A stretch of DNA of 64,000 nt from Lachnospiraceae bacterium (GCA_028689655.1 JAQVCT010000009.1:45405-109404), one strand, 5' to 3'; shown: positions 1 through 10,328, counted from the first letter of the stretch. The notes: generated from the sequence alone by a model not told the origin. Numbers and translations: made by a program.

Positions 1-798
1 CCGTTTGCCGATCATATTGCCAAGGTCGCCCAGATACAGCCATCCATCATCATCCGATTTCTCTTCCACGAAGGACAGCACTGCTTTCTTGATGCTCTCC
101 AGGCTTGTGATTGGCTGAATCGTCTCCTCCTCCCTGGTATCATGATTTGTCATTTCCTTATTCTCAATTTCCTTATTATCAGCTTCTTTATTGTCAACAT
201 CCTTATTTGCAACTTCCTTCACACCGATTCCCTTGCCTGCAGCGGCAGTTCCATTCCTCTTACCCGCTGTTTTTCTGGTGGTCTTTCTGCCATTTTCCAT
301 CTCCGGTTTTTCAGGTGTGTTCCGTTTCTTCGTTTCCTTGGACAGTGTTGTCTTTAATTCTGCATTATATAACACATCCAGCGTCTTGAACTGGGCACAC
401 GCCTTGATAAAGGAGGACGGGGTCTTGCTCTCTCCCATACCGATCACACGCTTACCTGCCTCCCGAAGCCGCATCGCCAGTCTGGTAAAGTCACTGTCTG
501 AGGTAGCAATAATAAACCCATCCACCTCTCCTGTATATAGAATATCCATGGCATCGATAATCATGGCGGAATCCGAGGAATTTTTCCCGGTGGTATAGCT
601 ATACTGCTGAATCGGTGACAGGGACTGATCTAACAGACACTCCTTCCATGAACCCTTACTCTTATCCGTCCAGTCTCCATAGATACGTCTGATACTGGCA
701 ATTCCATACATCTCTGTCTCGCGCACGATGATCTCGATATATTTCGGTGATATATTATCTGCATCGATCAGCAATGCATATTTTTCTTCTCTTTCCAT
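1..798 (-). CDS. NYN-domain (LabA/DUF88-like) protein, C-terminus beyond window
   Basis: My translation of the minus strand begins MEREEKYALLIDADN and continues with YGDWTDKSKGSWKECL, SSDSAMIIDAMD and IIATSDSDFTRLA. These are the acidic motifs of the NYN (PIN-like) ribonuclease fold, residues about 5-145. A basic, Glu/Lys-rich linker follows, containing a five-residue repeat (NKEVA, NKDVD, NKEAD, NKEIE, NKEMT), and then sequence ending near YLGDLGNMIGKR that resembles the start of an OST-HTH/LOTUS domain. The reading frame is still open at the window edge. The start ATG follows a GGAG-type site and overlaps the end of the hybrid kinase gene by 31 bp, so the two are probably co-transcribed. 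An RNA-processing role is inferred from the family; substrate unknown. Confidence 0.85.
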   Translation of the reverse strand, partial: MEREEKYALLIDADNISPKYIEIIVRETEMYGIASIRRIYGDWTDKSKGSWKECLLDQSLSPIQQYSYTTGKNSSDSAMIIDAMDILYTGEVDGFIIATSDSDFTRLAMRLREAGKRVIGMGESKTPSSFIKACAQFKTLDVLYNAELKTTLSKETKKRNTPEKPEMENGRKTTRKTAGKRNGTAAAGKGIGVKEVANKDVDNKEADNKEIENKEMTNHDTREEETIQPITSLESIKKAVLSFVEEKSDDDGWLYLGDLGNMIGKR

Positions 799-3700
799 CT
801 CTCTTCTCCATTCTTCCATTTTTCTATGGTTGCATAAAATATCTGTGGGTCAATTGGTTTTGCCAGATGCCCTGTCATACCAGCATTCAGGGATATCTGT
901 ACATCCTCGTCAAAAGCATTGGCTGTCATGGCAATAATGGGAACGGTGCCCGCATCTGCTCTGTCCAGTGCACGAATTTTCTTCGTGGCAGTGAGTCCGT
1001 CCATAACGGGCATTCGAATATCCATCAAAATGATATCATAGGTACCCGGTTCAGACTCTGCAAATTTATCCACTGCAATCTGCCCATTCTCAGCCACTGT
1101 TACGATACAGTTCTTCTTCTCCAGCAGCATCCTGGCAATCTGGATATTAATTGGATGATCCTCGCACAGTAAAATACGTGTTCCGGAAAGTGCATATTCC
1201 GACTTCTCTGTGGGATTGGCATACACAGTATGCTCTACTACATCAATGTTCATCTCTACGATAAAGGAAGTGCCTTTTCCCAATTCGCTTTCCACATGTA
1301 TGATGCCTCCCATCAGCTTCACCAGTTCCTTCACAATAGAAAGTCCCAGTCCGGTTCCCTGGACATTTCTGGAAATCCTGCTACTGTTTTCCTGTGAAAA
1401 GCTTTCAAACGCATGAGGCAGGAACTCTTTGCTCATTCCAATCCCATTATCCCTCACAGTAAACCGCTTTTTCGCCTGCTTTCCATTCATTTTCAAATGT
1501 TCTATGATCAATTCTACCGTACCGCCCGGCGGAGTAAATTTCACGGCATTGGATAACAAATTCACAAAGATCTGATTGAACCGTACCTTATCCAGCATGA
1601 TACTGTCATATACGATACTCTTACTGTCAACGACGAAGGATATCCCCTTCTGTTCACATTGATCACCTATGACAGTCTTCATGGTATCCTGGAACTCCTT
1701 TATCGCATAAGGCTCCAGATTCAATATCATCTTCTGACTTTCAATCTTGGACATATCCAAAACATCATTGATGATTCCCAGCAGATATTCCCCGGAAGCA
1801 TGTATTTTATCCAGAAATTCTCTCTTCTGCTGTTCATCTGTTCCTTCCACCAGTTCTTCCCCTGACAGACTTATGATGGCATTCAATGGTGTTCTCATAT
1901 CATGGCTCATGCGTGAGAGAAACTCACTTTTTGCCTGGTTCGCCGCATTCGCCTCATCAATGGCATTTTCCAGGATCTGTTTCTGTTTCTCTTCCTCCTC
2001 ATAGAGATCTGTGATGTCCCTTCTGGCAAATACGATTTCCTCCTGGTATTCGTCCAGATACATGACCCGTACTCTCTTACGACTAATCGTTCCCTCTTTA
2101 TCACGAACCATGTACGTAGTTCTTAACACATTCTCTTTTTTCAGCTCCGAAAGGATATTTTCAAGTTTGATGAACTTTTCATATTTGCCCCGATCTTCCT
2201 CCACAATATGATCCTGTAATGCCTTGATAAATTCTTTTCCCAGGTGGAAACGCTCTTTTTGATTCACGCCATCCCACTGATGATTCTCCATAACGATATC
2301 GATGGTCAGATCCTTAATATTTAACAGGATCACACTCTCTATTTCTTCATCCAGGACACTTTGGATCGCCAATTGCTCTTTCTTCTCCTTATCAATGTCC
2401 TGTATGTACACAAATGCCACGATATCATTTGTACCTGGGTTCGTCATGATCATGGCAGTTCCCTTTACCCAGTGATATGCACCAGTTATCATTCTCCTGG
2501 GATAGACGATTTCTGCCGAGGATGCCCCTCCGCGGAACTTCTGCAATAAGCCTTTTGCAAAGATCGTATCCTCCACCTGTTTCTGATACGAAGGCTCCAC
2601 GTTATCCAGTATCCGTTCTCTCCATCCATCCCCTATGGATGAGGGCAGTTGGATCTCCTGCTCCGTTCCATAGAGGTTCTTATACTCTTCTATCACCATT
2701 GTAGTAAGATTTACCTGATAGTAATAGATGTAATCACGAAACACTCTTTTTCTCAGATGCTGTTCTACTTCGTATCGTTTCAGATGCTCCTGCTGCTGGT
2801 TGACTTTAATGGAAAATCCCAGTGCGATACGATTCTTTCCCTCACGATTCTCCACTCTCTGATAAATGATGCGAATCCAGTCGTACTGCCGGGTATCCCG
2901 GTTCATCCGTCGAATGGTGGCTTCACACTGACGCTGTCCCTTTTCCAGCTTTTCATATATGCCCAGATATTCCTCCATATCATCCGGATGTACAGACCCA
3001 TTTCTGATGAAAACGGCTGGCACATTATCAATTTCCAACGGATATTCCACAGAACCATGGCGGGCAAACTCCTGTGTAACGATCCTTGCATCAATATCAT
3101 AGGACCACAATGCGATATCCCCACGTTTTTTGGCAAACTCCACCGCCAGTTGACCTTCCTCCAATCGGATCTGTAACTTTTTCATCTCATCGATATCCGA
3201 ATATACTACATTAAAAGTGGTAAGCTCCGGGGTCTGGGATACGATACTTCCCTTGATGTTGAGCCATTTATAATTTGTGTCATCCAGCCTGCAGCGCACA
3301 TCCAGATTCACATCCTTCTTCTCTGCGATGGCTTTCTTCACTTCCTCCTGCACCCTGAGCCTGTCATTCTCATGGACTACCTGCAATGCAGAGTAGCCAT
3401 AGTAATGCATTCTCTCTTCTCTGGTCTTCCCCAACATGGCATAATAACCATCATTCAGGTATATCTGCTGGATTCGCCCGTCCGGATAGGCATTGCAGAT
3501 GCCGATTCCGCATGGCAGATTATTCGTCAGTCTCTGTAATTTCTTCTGTGACAGAAGATTCCTGATCCTGTGCTCGAAGAGTTCCATACAGAGGGGCTTA
3601 TTCACAAAATCATCTGCACCTGCCAGCAATACCCGTCTCTCATGTTCATCCCCGCGATCTGTAATTGCTACCACTGTGGTCTTACTGACCGCCTTGTCCG

Positions 3701-3935
3701 CTCTTATGGCTTTGATCAATTCCAAGCCGTTCATGACAGGCATGAAAATATCCGTTATGACGATACTGACCTTTGTGCTCCTGATCATATCCAGTGCCAT
3801 CTTGCCGTCCGTTGCCTCCAGTACCTCATATTGCCCCTTAAAATGCTCCCTCACCATCTGTCTGATCATTGCCACATCATCCACGATCAGCATCGTGTCC
3901 CTGGAAACGTCCATCTCCTGTATCCTATTCTGCAT
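768..3935 (-). CDS. Hybrid sensor histidine kinase with receivers at both ends
   Basis: About 1055 residues, no obvious membrane segment, so probably cytoplasmic. Order: receiver (MLIVDDVAMIRQM, phospho-acceptor in IVITDIFMPVMNG, Lys in VNKPL), PAS-type sensing regions (about 140-620), HisKA with H-box SRMSHDMRTPLNAI, HATPase with N-box NLLSNAVKFTP, G1 DNGIGM and G2 GTGLGLSIV, then a second receiver (LLCEDHPIN, IILMDIRMPVMDG, AKPID). It should autophosphorylate on His and pass phosphate to one or both receivers. A start at 3935 is preferred because GGGAG lies 7 nt upstream; an in-frame GTG at 3956 has no site. A terminator at 4054-4097 separates it from the chemotaxis receptor; the NYN gene follows. 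Output partner is not visible. Confidence 0.93.
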   Translation of the reverse strand: MQNRIQEMDVSRDTMLIVDDVAMIRQMVREHFKGQYEVLEATDGKMALDMIRSTKVSIVITDIFMPVMNGLELIKAIRADKAVSKTTVVAITDRGDEHERRVLLAGADDFVNKPLCMELFEHRIRNLLSQKKLQRLTNNLPCGIGICNAYPDGRIQQIYLNDGYYAMLGKTREERMHYYGYSALQVVHENDRLRVQEEVKKAIAEKKDVNLDVRCRLDDTNYKWLNIKGSIVSQTPELTTFNVVYSDIDEMKKLQIRLEEGQLAVEFAKKRGDIALWSYDIDARIVTQEFARHGSVEYPLEIDNVPAVFIRNGSVHPDDMEEYLGIYEKLEKGQRQCEATIRRMNRDTRQYDWIRIIYQRVENREGKNRIALGFSIKVNQQQEHLKRYEVEQHLRKRVFRDYIYYYQVNLTTMVIEEYKNLYGTEQEIQLPSSIGDGWRERILDNVEPSYQKQVEDTIFAKGLLQKFRGGASSAEIVYPRRMITGAYHWVKGTAMIMTNPGTNDIVAFVYIQDIDKEKKEQLAIQSVLDEEIESVILLNIKDLTIDIVMENHQWDGVNQKERFHLGKEFIKALQDHIVEEDRGKYEKFIKLENILSELKKENVLRTTYMVRDKEGTISRKRVRVMYLDEYQEEIVFARRDITDLYEEEEKQKQILENAIDEANAANQAKSEFLSRMSHDMRTPLNAIISLSGEELVEGTDEQQKREFLDKIHASGEYLLGIINDVLDMSKIESQKMILNLEPYAIKEFQDTMKTVIGDQCEQKGISFVVDSKSIVYDSIMLDKVRFNQIFVNLLSNAVKFTPPGGTVELIIEHLKMNGKQAKKRFTVRDNGIGMSKEFLPHAFESFSQENSSRISRNVQGTGLGLSIVKELVKLMGGIIHVESELGKGTSFIVEMNIDVVEHTVYANPTEKSEYALSGTRILLCEDHPINIQIARMLLEKKNCIVTVAENGQIAVDKFAESEPGTYDIILMDIRMPVMDGLTATKKIRALDRADAGTVPIIAMTANAFDEDVQISLNAGMTGHLAKPIDPQIFYATIEKWKNGEERWKEKKNMHC

Positions 3936-4053
3936 ATTTGTTCTCCCGATTTTCACCCATTATAATGCCATTCTGTTCTTATTTTAACACAATTTCTTCC
4001 AATCTCCTATCCTATACAAAAAATTATAACTTCTCACAGCAAATTTTTCTACC

Positions 4054-4097
4054 AAAATGGTCGGCAGGTTCAACAATGCGAACCTACCGACCATTTT
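4054..4097 (-). terminator. Bidirectional intrinsic terminator after the chemotaxis receptor gene
   Basis: An 18-bp near-perfect stem (AAAATGGTCGG...CCGACCATTTT, extended by AGGTTC/GAACCT) is flanked by T-runs on both strands. It lies just downstream of the stop at 4122 and ahead of the hybrid kinase gene. Confidence 0.85.
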
Positions 4098-4121
4098 TTC
4101 TTTTCCTATCCCTTTACATTT

Positions 4122-6158
4122 TCAATTATCTTCCCCGTTCCTTAGCTTAAAGCTATCTGTTTGTTTCTGAAGATATTCCGCCTGTACGGACATTTCTCTG
4201 CTGGATGCGCTCTGTTCCTCTGCGATAATGGTATTTTTCTGAACCACATCGGAAATTCTTCCCACATTTTCAGTGACCGTTCCAATAAATTCTTCCTGTA
4301 AGGCACAGACCTCCACGATTTCCGACACTTTGCTTTTTACGGTATCCACCTGTTGCTCTACATCCACTAATGCCTCCGCTGTTTCTCTTATCATGCTGTT
4401 TCCATTCTCAATGGAAGTCATTGTAGCTTGAACCAGTTCCGCCGTCATCTTTGCGGAATCCGAAGATTTCTTTGCCAGCTCCTTTACTTCATTTGCTACA
4501 ACTGCAAAGCCTTTCCCTGCCTCTCCCGCATGGGCTGCCTCAATTGCGGCGTTGAGTGCCAGCAGATTAGTCTGCCGGGCGATGTCATCAATGGTCTTGA
4601 CCACCGCTACGATTTCCTTTGACTGCTGCTCTATCTGAACCATTGTATCCACGGCAGTACGCATCTTTTCCTGACTGTCCGTCACTGCATTTCCTGCCTC
4701 CATGGCAATCTTATCTGCATACTGTGCATCTTCTGTCCCTTGCTTTGTTTTCTCAATGGCAGTTTGCAGTATGGTCAGTAATGTAGTGATATCCGCCGCC
4801 TGTTTGGAAACACCCTCGGAGAGTCCCTGCGCACCTGCTGCCACCTGCCCAGCGTTGCCTGCAACTCCTGTAGCTACTTCATTTATGGCTACAATGGTCT
4901 TATTTAACAGCATGGTCATGGAGTTGATACTCTGTACAAGTACATCATGCTCAGAACGCTCCGGCAGGAAATGAGAGAAATCACCTTCCGCAACGGCTGT
5001 GAGTACCTTTGTCTGTTCCTTGATTCCATCTATCACATTGCTGAATGCACTGTATAATATACCGATTTCATCATCACGGTCACTGCCTGTCATCTCCTCT
5101 GCATTTCCCGCCGCCACACTGTCGGCGATTGTACAAAGGCTCTCTACCGGCGACACGATCTCCTTTTGTACATAGCGCACCATTGTCATAATAATAGCTA
5201 CCGAGAACAGCAATGCGAAGAAAATGATACCCGTCATACCTATATTAAAACTGCCTGTGAGTTTACCAATGGTCTGCCCCATAAAAGCTGCATTCTGCGC
5301 ATAATAGGACTTATCGATTTCAAGGACGGCTACATATGCATTGGAGCCATAGCGTTCAATGGGAATGTAACTTTTAAGGTTTCCACCTTCATCCTCCTGC
5401 ATTACAATCTCATTTCCCTCAAAGGCAGTCTGAATTATAGCATCCTTATAAATGTTCCCCCTCTGTGTATCCAGTGTGGAGTTTTCAGTCTTACAGGACA
5501 GAAGTGTCAGACCATCACTCTGAAATAAATGAATTCCCCAAAGCATGGTATTTTCTTTCAGCAGGCTGCTCATGTTCTCCTCTATTTTAGAAGCATTGAG
5601 TGCCGACTGCACCATTCCTGTAATATTGCCCTTCTCATCATATGCCGGCATGGCGGTAAATTTATAGATCTCTCCTGTTTCCTCCTGGATCTTAATGGTG
5701 GAAGGAAGTTCTGTGACTTCACCGGTCACCAGCTTCTTATAACCGTCCCACACAGTGAATAGATTAAAGCCTTCCGCCTCCTCCACTGTGGAAAGTGTGG
5801 TATCGCCCTTTGTGTCAAACAGATATAAATCCGACATGGCGGTTTCCTTATTGATTGTCTGCATCTTACCCATGGTCATATCCGAATAACGGTTGGCTGT
5901 CTGCAGCACAAGGGCAGCATTTCGCATCTGCAAATCAATATTGTCCTCTATCTGATTTAGAAACAGGCGTACCTCATTCCCTCGTGAAATTACGTCAGCC
6001 GTAAGGTTTTCCCTGTTTATTTCCTCAATTTTTGCATTGGCATCCTTAGCCAGATAGTGAACTGCAAAGGTCTGGACTGCAAATGCAATTCCCATGAATA
6101 TAATACTTGCCACCAGTAACTTCATAAAAACCTTTAATAATTTTTGCTGAATTTTCAT
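4122..6158 (-). CDS. Methyl-accepting chemotaxis protein
   Basis: About 678 residues. An N-terminal membrane segment (about 10-35), an extracytoplasmic sensor region of roughly 265 residues, a second membrane segment (GMTGIIFFALLFSVAIIM), a HAMP domain (VESLCTIADSVAAGN...DDEIGIL), and a long cytoplasmic signalling domain with the hairpin-tip motif IARQTNLLALNAAIEAAHAG. That motif binds CheA/CheW in this family. Ligand unknown. A GTG at 6167 lies only 2 nt from AAGGAG, so the ATG at 6158 is chosen, with 11-nt spacing; both are possible. It starts 6 to 15 nt after the HD-GYP gene, suggesting one transcript. No flagellar or che genes are in the window. Confidence 0.95.
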   Translation of the reverse strand: MKIQQKLLKVFMKLLVASIIFMGIAFAVQTFAVHYLAKDANAKIEEINRENLTADVISRGNEVRLFLNQIEDNIDLQMRNAALVLQTANRYSDMTMGKMQTINKETAMSDLYLFDTKGDTTLSTVEEAEGFNLFTVWDGYKKLVTGEVTELPSTIKIQEETGEIYKFTAMPAYDEKGNITGMVQSALNASKIEENMSSLLKENTMLWGIHLFQSDGLTLLSCKTENSTLDTQRGNIYKDAIIQTAFEGNEIVMQEDEGGNLKSYIPIERYGSNAYVAVLEIDKSYYAQNAAFMGQTIGKLTGSFNIGMTGIIFFALLFSVAIIMTMVRYVQKEIVSPVESLCTIADSVAAGNAEEMTGSDRDDEIGILYSAFSNVIDGIKEQTKVLTAVAEGDFSHFLPERSEHDVLVQSINSMTMLLNKTIVAINEVATGVAGNAGQVAAGAQGLSEGVSKQAADITTLLTILQTAIEKTKQGTEDAQYADKIAMEAGNAVTDSQEKMRTAVDTMVQIEQQSKEIVAVVKTIDDIARQTNLLALNAAIEAAHAGEAGKGFAVVANEVKELAKKSSDSAKMTAELVQATMTSIENGNSMIRETAEALVDVEQQVDTVKSKVSEIVEVCALQEEFIGTVTENVGRISDVVQKNTIIAEEQSASSREMSVQAEYLQKQTDSFKLRNGEDN

Positions 6159-6173
6159 CTTCTGCACGTCTCC

Positions 6174-9128
6174 TTATTCTTCATCAATCGTAAAATTCTC
6201 AGCAATGATTTCTTCCATTATCCGCTCAATTTGAGGGGCATATTCAATACCACTGTTGTCCTTCAACTCATTTAATATGATATTCTTGTCCAACGGATCG
6301 CGATAGGAGCGCTTTGTAGACATGGCATCATAAGAATCCGCAACACGGATAATCTGTACCACCAGCGGCTGTTCATTGGCCTTTTTTCTTTCCGGATAAC
6401 CGGTTCCGTCAAAATTCTCATGGTGTCCTGCGGCTCCATCCCCAATATGGGGCAGGGCTGTAAAGTCCTTCAGGATGTTTGCCCCTATTGTGGTATGGGT
6501 TTTCATAATTTCATATTCTTCATTGGTAAGCTTATCGGGCTTATTCAGAATTGCATCGGGAATACCTATTTTACCAATGTCATGCAAAAGTGCAATATAG
6601 TAAACCTGTTCCTGTTCCTCCTCGCTCAATAAAAGTCTTCTGGCGATTTCTCTGGAATAACCGGCTACGCGCACCGAATGTCCATTGGTATAAGGGTCTT
6701 TTGCATCTATGGTGTTGGCAATGGTTCGTAAGGCCTGATCTGTAATCATCTTATATTCCTGCTGCCTTTTCTGCATCTTTTTCATGCGAACCCCCATAAC
6801 AATCCTTGTGGCCAGTACGCCCAGGAGCACAATAATCAGTATCATCATCACCCATACGCTCTGGTACTCCAACAGGCCTTTTGTTTTCGTAATATGCAGG
6901 GCTGTACCCACCTCATTTCGGATACCATCCGCATTTGTCGCACGCAGGCGGAACGTATAGCTGCCACCTTTCAGATTGGTATAGCTTGCGGTATTGGTTT
7001 CACGTATCTGTGCGGAAGTCTTTTCATGATCAAAGCCTTCCATATAATATTCTACCGTACAGGGAGCAAGCCCGTAGCAAAGCACCGCAAACTGTATTGA
7101 CAGCCTTTTGTCACTGCTTGCAAGGATAATGCTGTCTGGATTTCTATATACGGTCTCCTCTCCGTTTTCATGTGTCACCGTCACAAAATTAATAGCAGTC
7201 TTTGGGGGTGCTTCATTCTTTTTGATATTTTTCTGATTAAGAACACTGATTCCATTTATGGTACATATGTATAGCATGCCGTCCTCTATGCAGTTCCAGG
7301 AGTTGGCCATGATATCCCCTGTGAGTCCGCTCTCCATGCCATATTCCGTCACTGACATATCTGTCTTTTGTGCCAGCAACTCTTCTCTTGGCACCACCAG
7401 GACTCCACTGCTTTTTAAGATCCAGATATCTTTCTCTGTCACCATCATGTCAAATATACTTCCAATACCTGAGGTAAAAGCCGTGATTTCCGTTATTTGT
7501 CTGTCCTTCATAAAATAAAGCTCACTGCCTGCACTAATCCATACTCCATCTGCCTCCTTATCGGCAGCCATACGCAGTACTACACCGGAGCGCAGTCCCT
7601 GTTCCACCCCCAGATGCTCTACTTTGCCATCCCCAATGGCATAGATGCCGTCACCGTCACTGCCCGCCAGTAAGGTTCCATCATCCGCCTCCAGCAGACA
7701 AAGGATAGTACCATTTACCAGTCCTTCCTTTGTAGAATACTTTTCTGTCACCTGCATATCTTTGATGATACAGACTCCATCCGTTGTGGCAACTGCAAGT
7801 CTGCCGTCCGAGAGTGGCAGTACCGCACGTACTCTGTTCACATTAAGTCCATCTGTCTGTGTAATGGTGAGAATCTCTTCCGTGTCCGGCGCATACCGTA
7901 TCAGGCCATAATCACTATAGGTACTGATCCACAGATACCCCTTCGTATCTCTGGAAAGACTTCGTATTCTAACTCCCGAAAGCATCTTTGTGAGAGCATT
8001 CTCCACCGGAGCCCAGTCCCCATCAATCACGGACAGGCCTGAGTCCCCGCCTGCATATACGTTGTCATCCAGGAAACAGACTGCATTTATCGCCTTACCT
8101 GCCAGTCCCGCCTGCTCATTCGCCTGATAGAATTTCCCATGCGTCAGTTTGGACACACCTGCCCGTGTAGATATCCATATATTTCCTTCATAATCCTCGC
8201 AAATTCCATTTACAAAGGTATCGTTAGATATTTCTTTCACAACATGGAGCTTTTTATCTGCGTCAAAATAGGCAGCTCCACTATTGGTTCCGATCCAAAT
8301 ATCCCCGCCTTTTGTTTTCCACAAGGTGTTAATTGTACAATACTCTTTTGTGTCGAAGCTTTCCTGCTTCAGAGAGGCTGCCGTGTACTTATTATCCTGT
8401 AAAGTAAGCTGTATCAGCAGATTTGCAGAGGTACCGATGTAAATATCGTTTTCATCGGCAAGCACTGCATAATTTTCATATTCGCTTAATTCTCCCGCCT
8501 GGAAGCCATACACCAGCCTGTCATCTTGCAGGGCAAATGCGAAGCCCTCACCGGCAGTCCCCCACACCACTCCATTTCCATCTGTGGACAAGGTGTAAAT
8601 TGTCTGACCGTTTACGTCCGGGATGTCAAGTGAAGTCAATACATTCCCATCCAGCTTAGCAAGACCTGTTGCAGTTCCCACATACAATGTGCCATCCTCT
8701 GTCTGGGTAAAACACCGAACAGAATTTAAATCTTCACTGTCACTGGTATACTTATCAAATTTACCATTGTGATAGCTGTACAATCCCTTATCATTTGTGC
8801 CAATCCAGACAGTTCCTTCCTCATCCTCGTAAAGCGAACGGATGCCGGCAGCATCAATTCCATTCTTTTCTTTGCTGAAGTTTATGAAACGAACACCGTC
8901 GTACCGCATCAGCCCGCCATAGCTGCCGATCCAGATATATCCGTCTTTTGTCTGACACACTGCATTTGACTCACTGGTGGGCAAACCATTTTGTGAATTA
9001 TATAATATTTGTGTTTGGTTGCTCAGTTCCCCAGATTCCTCTGCGCGGACTCTTACAGGTGACATTGTCAAAGTCATAAAAAAAGCAAATGCACCTAAAG
9101 TCAGCCTCGTAATTAATTTTGTTTCCAT
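6174..9128 (-). CDS. Two-component-propeller sensor with Y_Y_Y and HD-GYP output domains
   Basis: 984 residues. Signal peptide (about 1-29, ending VRVRAEE), then many propeller repeats of the form DGYIWIGSYGGLMRYDG and DGTLYVGTATGLAKLDG (about 40-640), a Y_Y_Y domain (about 660-745), one membrane helix (MMILIIVLLGVLATRIVMG), and a cytoplasmic HD-GYP domain with LLHDIGKIGIP and HHENFDGTGYP. HD-GYP proteins hydrolyse cyclic di-GMP, so this is predicted to couple an outside signal, perhaps a glycan, to second-messenger turnover. The usual propeller partner is a histidine kinase or AraC regulator; direct fusion to HD-GYP is less common. It is followed after 6 to 15 nt by the chemotaxis receptor gene. 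Confidence 0.92.
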   Translation of the reverse strand: METKLITRLTLGAFAFFMTLTMSPVRVRAEESGELSNQTQILYNSQNGLPTSESNAVCQTKDGYIWIGSYGGLMRYDGVRFINFSKEKNGIDAAGIRSLYEDEEGTVWIGTNDKGLYSYHNGKFDKYTSDSEDLNSVRCFTQTEDGTLYVGTATGLAKLDGNVLTSLDIPDVNGQTIYTLSTDGNGVVWGTAGEGFAFALQDDRLVYGFQAGELSEYENYAVLADENDIYIGTSANLLIQLTLQDNKYTAASLKQESFDTKEYCTINTLWKTKGGDIWIGTNSGAAYFDADKKLHVVKEISNDTFVNGICEDYEGNIWISTRAGVSKLTHGKFYQANEQAGLAGKAINAVCFLDDNVYAGGDSGLSVIDGDWAPVENALTKMLSGVRIRSLSRDTKGYLWISTYSDYGLIRYAPDTEEILTITQTDGLNVNRVRAVLPLSDGRLAVATTDGVCIIKDMQVTEKYSTKEGLVNGTILCLLEADDGTLLAGSDGDGIYAIGDGKVEHLGVEQGLRSGVVLRMAADKEADGVWISAGSELYFMKDRQITEITAFTSGIGSIFDMMVTEKDIWILKSSGVLVVPREELLAQKTDMSVTEYGMESGLTGDIMANSWNCIEDGMLYICTINGISVLNQKNIKKNEAPPKTAINFVTVTHENGEETVYRNPDSIILASSDKRLSIQFAVLCYGLAPCTVEYYMEGFDHEKTSAQIRETNTASYTNLKGGSYTFRLRATNADGIRNEVGTALHITKTKGLLEYQSVWVMMILIIVLLGVLATRIVMGVRMKKMQKRQQEYKMITDQALRTIANTIDAKDPYTNGHSVRVAGYSREIARRLLLSEEEQEQVYYIALLHDIGKIGIPDAILNKPDKLTNEEYEIMKTHTTIGANILKDFTALPHIGDGAAGHHENFDGTGYPERKKANEQPLVVQIIRVADSYDAMSTKRSYRDPLDKNIILNELKDNSGIEYAPQIERIMEEIIAENFTIDEE

Positions 9129-9207
9129 ATTCTGTCAATCCTCTCCCCAGATGTGTGCCTTTTAAATTTTCACTTTAAAAAGCAGGGTTTTCTCATTTGT
9201 CAATACC

Positions 9208-9236
9208 ATTATAGAAATTTATTCACATTTTATCCA
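9208..9236 (-). promoter_or_regulatory. SigA-type promoter for the HD-GYP/chemotaxis operon
   Basis: On the minus strand TGGATA, 17 bp, TATAAT. It gives a leader of about 75 nt before the ATG at 9128. The -10 is perfect and the -35 matches 4 of 6. Confidence 0.55.
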
Positions 9237-9453
9237 GTACTAAAACAGCCGTGTATCGTTGCAAAACTCGTACTTGACATTTCGTCATATATGTGCATAT
9301 TCCGTATGGTATAAAAGAATACAAAATGTAATCCGGGAAGAAAATTCTATGGCATCTTACATTAACAGAAACTTATATATGTTTCAAGATTATACATTTC
9401 ATGAAAAGAAACAGCAGATTTCTGCAAAATGAATGATGCCGACGTATAACAAA

Positions 9454-9503
9454 ACAAAAGACTATTCCTTTAGTATATTTTACTAAATCGAATAGTCTTT
9501 TGT
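9454..9503 (-). terminator. Intrinsic terminator downstream of tpiA
   Basis: A 14-bp perfect stem (ACAAAAGACTATTC with its complement) encloses a second inner stem TTTAGTA/TACTAAA. T-rich sequence follows on the minus strand. It starts about 40 nt after the tpiA stop. Confidence 0.85.
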
Positions 9504-9541
9504 AATGAATAAATGTGTATTATAGTGTAGAAATCGTAATA

Positions 9542-10291
9542 TTATTTCCAGTTAACGATCTTTCCAAAGTCTGGTTTGAGAGCTGCTCCGCCTACTAAGC
9601 CGCCATCGATATCCGGCTGTACGAATAATTCCGGAGCTGTAGCTGCGTTAACAGAACCGCCGTACTGAATACGGACAGCTGCTGCTGTTGCATCATCATA
9701 AATCTCAGCGATGCACTCACGGATTGCTTTACAAACTTCCTGAGCCTGCTCTGTTGTAGCTGTCTTACCTGTTCCGATTGCCCAGATTGGTTCGTAAGCG
9801 ATAACGGAGGTAGCTGCCTGAGCTGCTGTTACGTTCAGGAAACCAACCTTAACCTGCTGACGGATAAAGTCCATGGTAACGCCCTGTTCTCTCTGCTCTA
9901 ATGTCTCTCCACAGCACATGATTGGAGTAATTCCGTGCTCGAAGGCTTTTAACATTTTCTTATTTACTGTCTCACTTGTCTCAGCGAAGTATTCTCTTCT
10001 CTCTGAGTGACCAAGTACTACGTATTTTACTCCTACGTCTGTTAACATTGATGGAGAGATCTCGCCTGTGTAAGCACCTTTCTCTTCGAAGTACATATTT
10101 TCAGCACCGATTTCGATGTTAGATCCCTTTGCAGCTTCCATTGCCGGGATGATATCGATAGCTGGTACGCAGAATACTACGTCAGCATCTTCTGTTGCTA
10201 CTAATGGTTTTAATGTATTTACTAATTCTACTGCTTCGCTTGGAGTCATGTTCATTTTCCAGTTTCCAGCGATAATTTTCTTTCTTGCCAT
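9542..10291 (-). CDS. tpiA: Triosephosphate isomerase
   Basis: 249 residues, the usual length. It interconverts dihydroxyacetone phosphate and glyceraldehyde 3-phosphate in glycolysis. Visible active-site motifs: Lys in GNWKMNM near residue 12, His in VLGHSERR near 95, catalytic Glu in [11 protein letters not shown] near 165, and the phosphate-binding GGSVN and GGAALKP near the C-terminus. It is third in a gap-pgk-tpiA series on the same strand. The 219-bp gap between pgk and tpiA is mostly filled by a repeat element at 10329-10473, which may affect processing of the transcript. A terminator follows at 9454. Confidence 0.98.
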   Translation of the reverse strand: MARKKIIAGNWKMNMTPSEAVELVNTLKPLVATEDADVVFCVPAIDIIPAMEAAKGSNIEIGAENMYFEEKGAYTGEISPSMLTDVGVKYVVLGHSERREYFAETSETVNKKMLKAFEHGITPIMCCGETLEQREQGVTMDFIRQQVKVGFLNVTAAQAATSVIAYEPIWAIGTGKTATTEQAQEVCKAIRECIAEIYDDATAAAVRIQYGGSVNAATAPELFVQPDIDGGLVGGAALKPDFGKIVNWK

Positions 10292-10328
10292 GGTTAATCT
10301 CCTATTTTCTCTCTATGATTGATATGTC

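Larger units (their letters stand above)
9129..9541. other. Intergenic region between the HD-GYP gene and tpiA
   Basis: 413 bp, AT-rich, without a convincing gene. It holds the HD-GYP promoter at 9208-9236 and the tpiA terminator at 9454-9503. A plus-strand TTGACA at 9274 has no well-spaced -10 and no gene downstream. Nothing else is recognised. Confidence 0.6.

Noticed and set aside
191..598. 135-codon plus-strand frame
   Set aside because: Antisense to the NYN-domain gene, whose motifs are clear on the minus strand.
9274..9320. Plus-strand promoter starting TTGACA
   Set aside because: No -10 at correct spacing and no plus-strand gene before tpiA's terminator.
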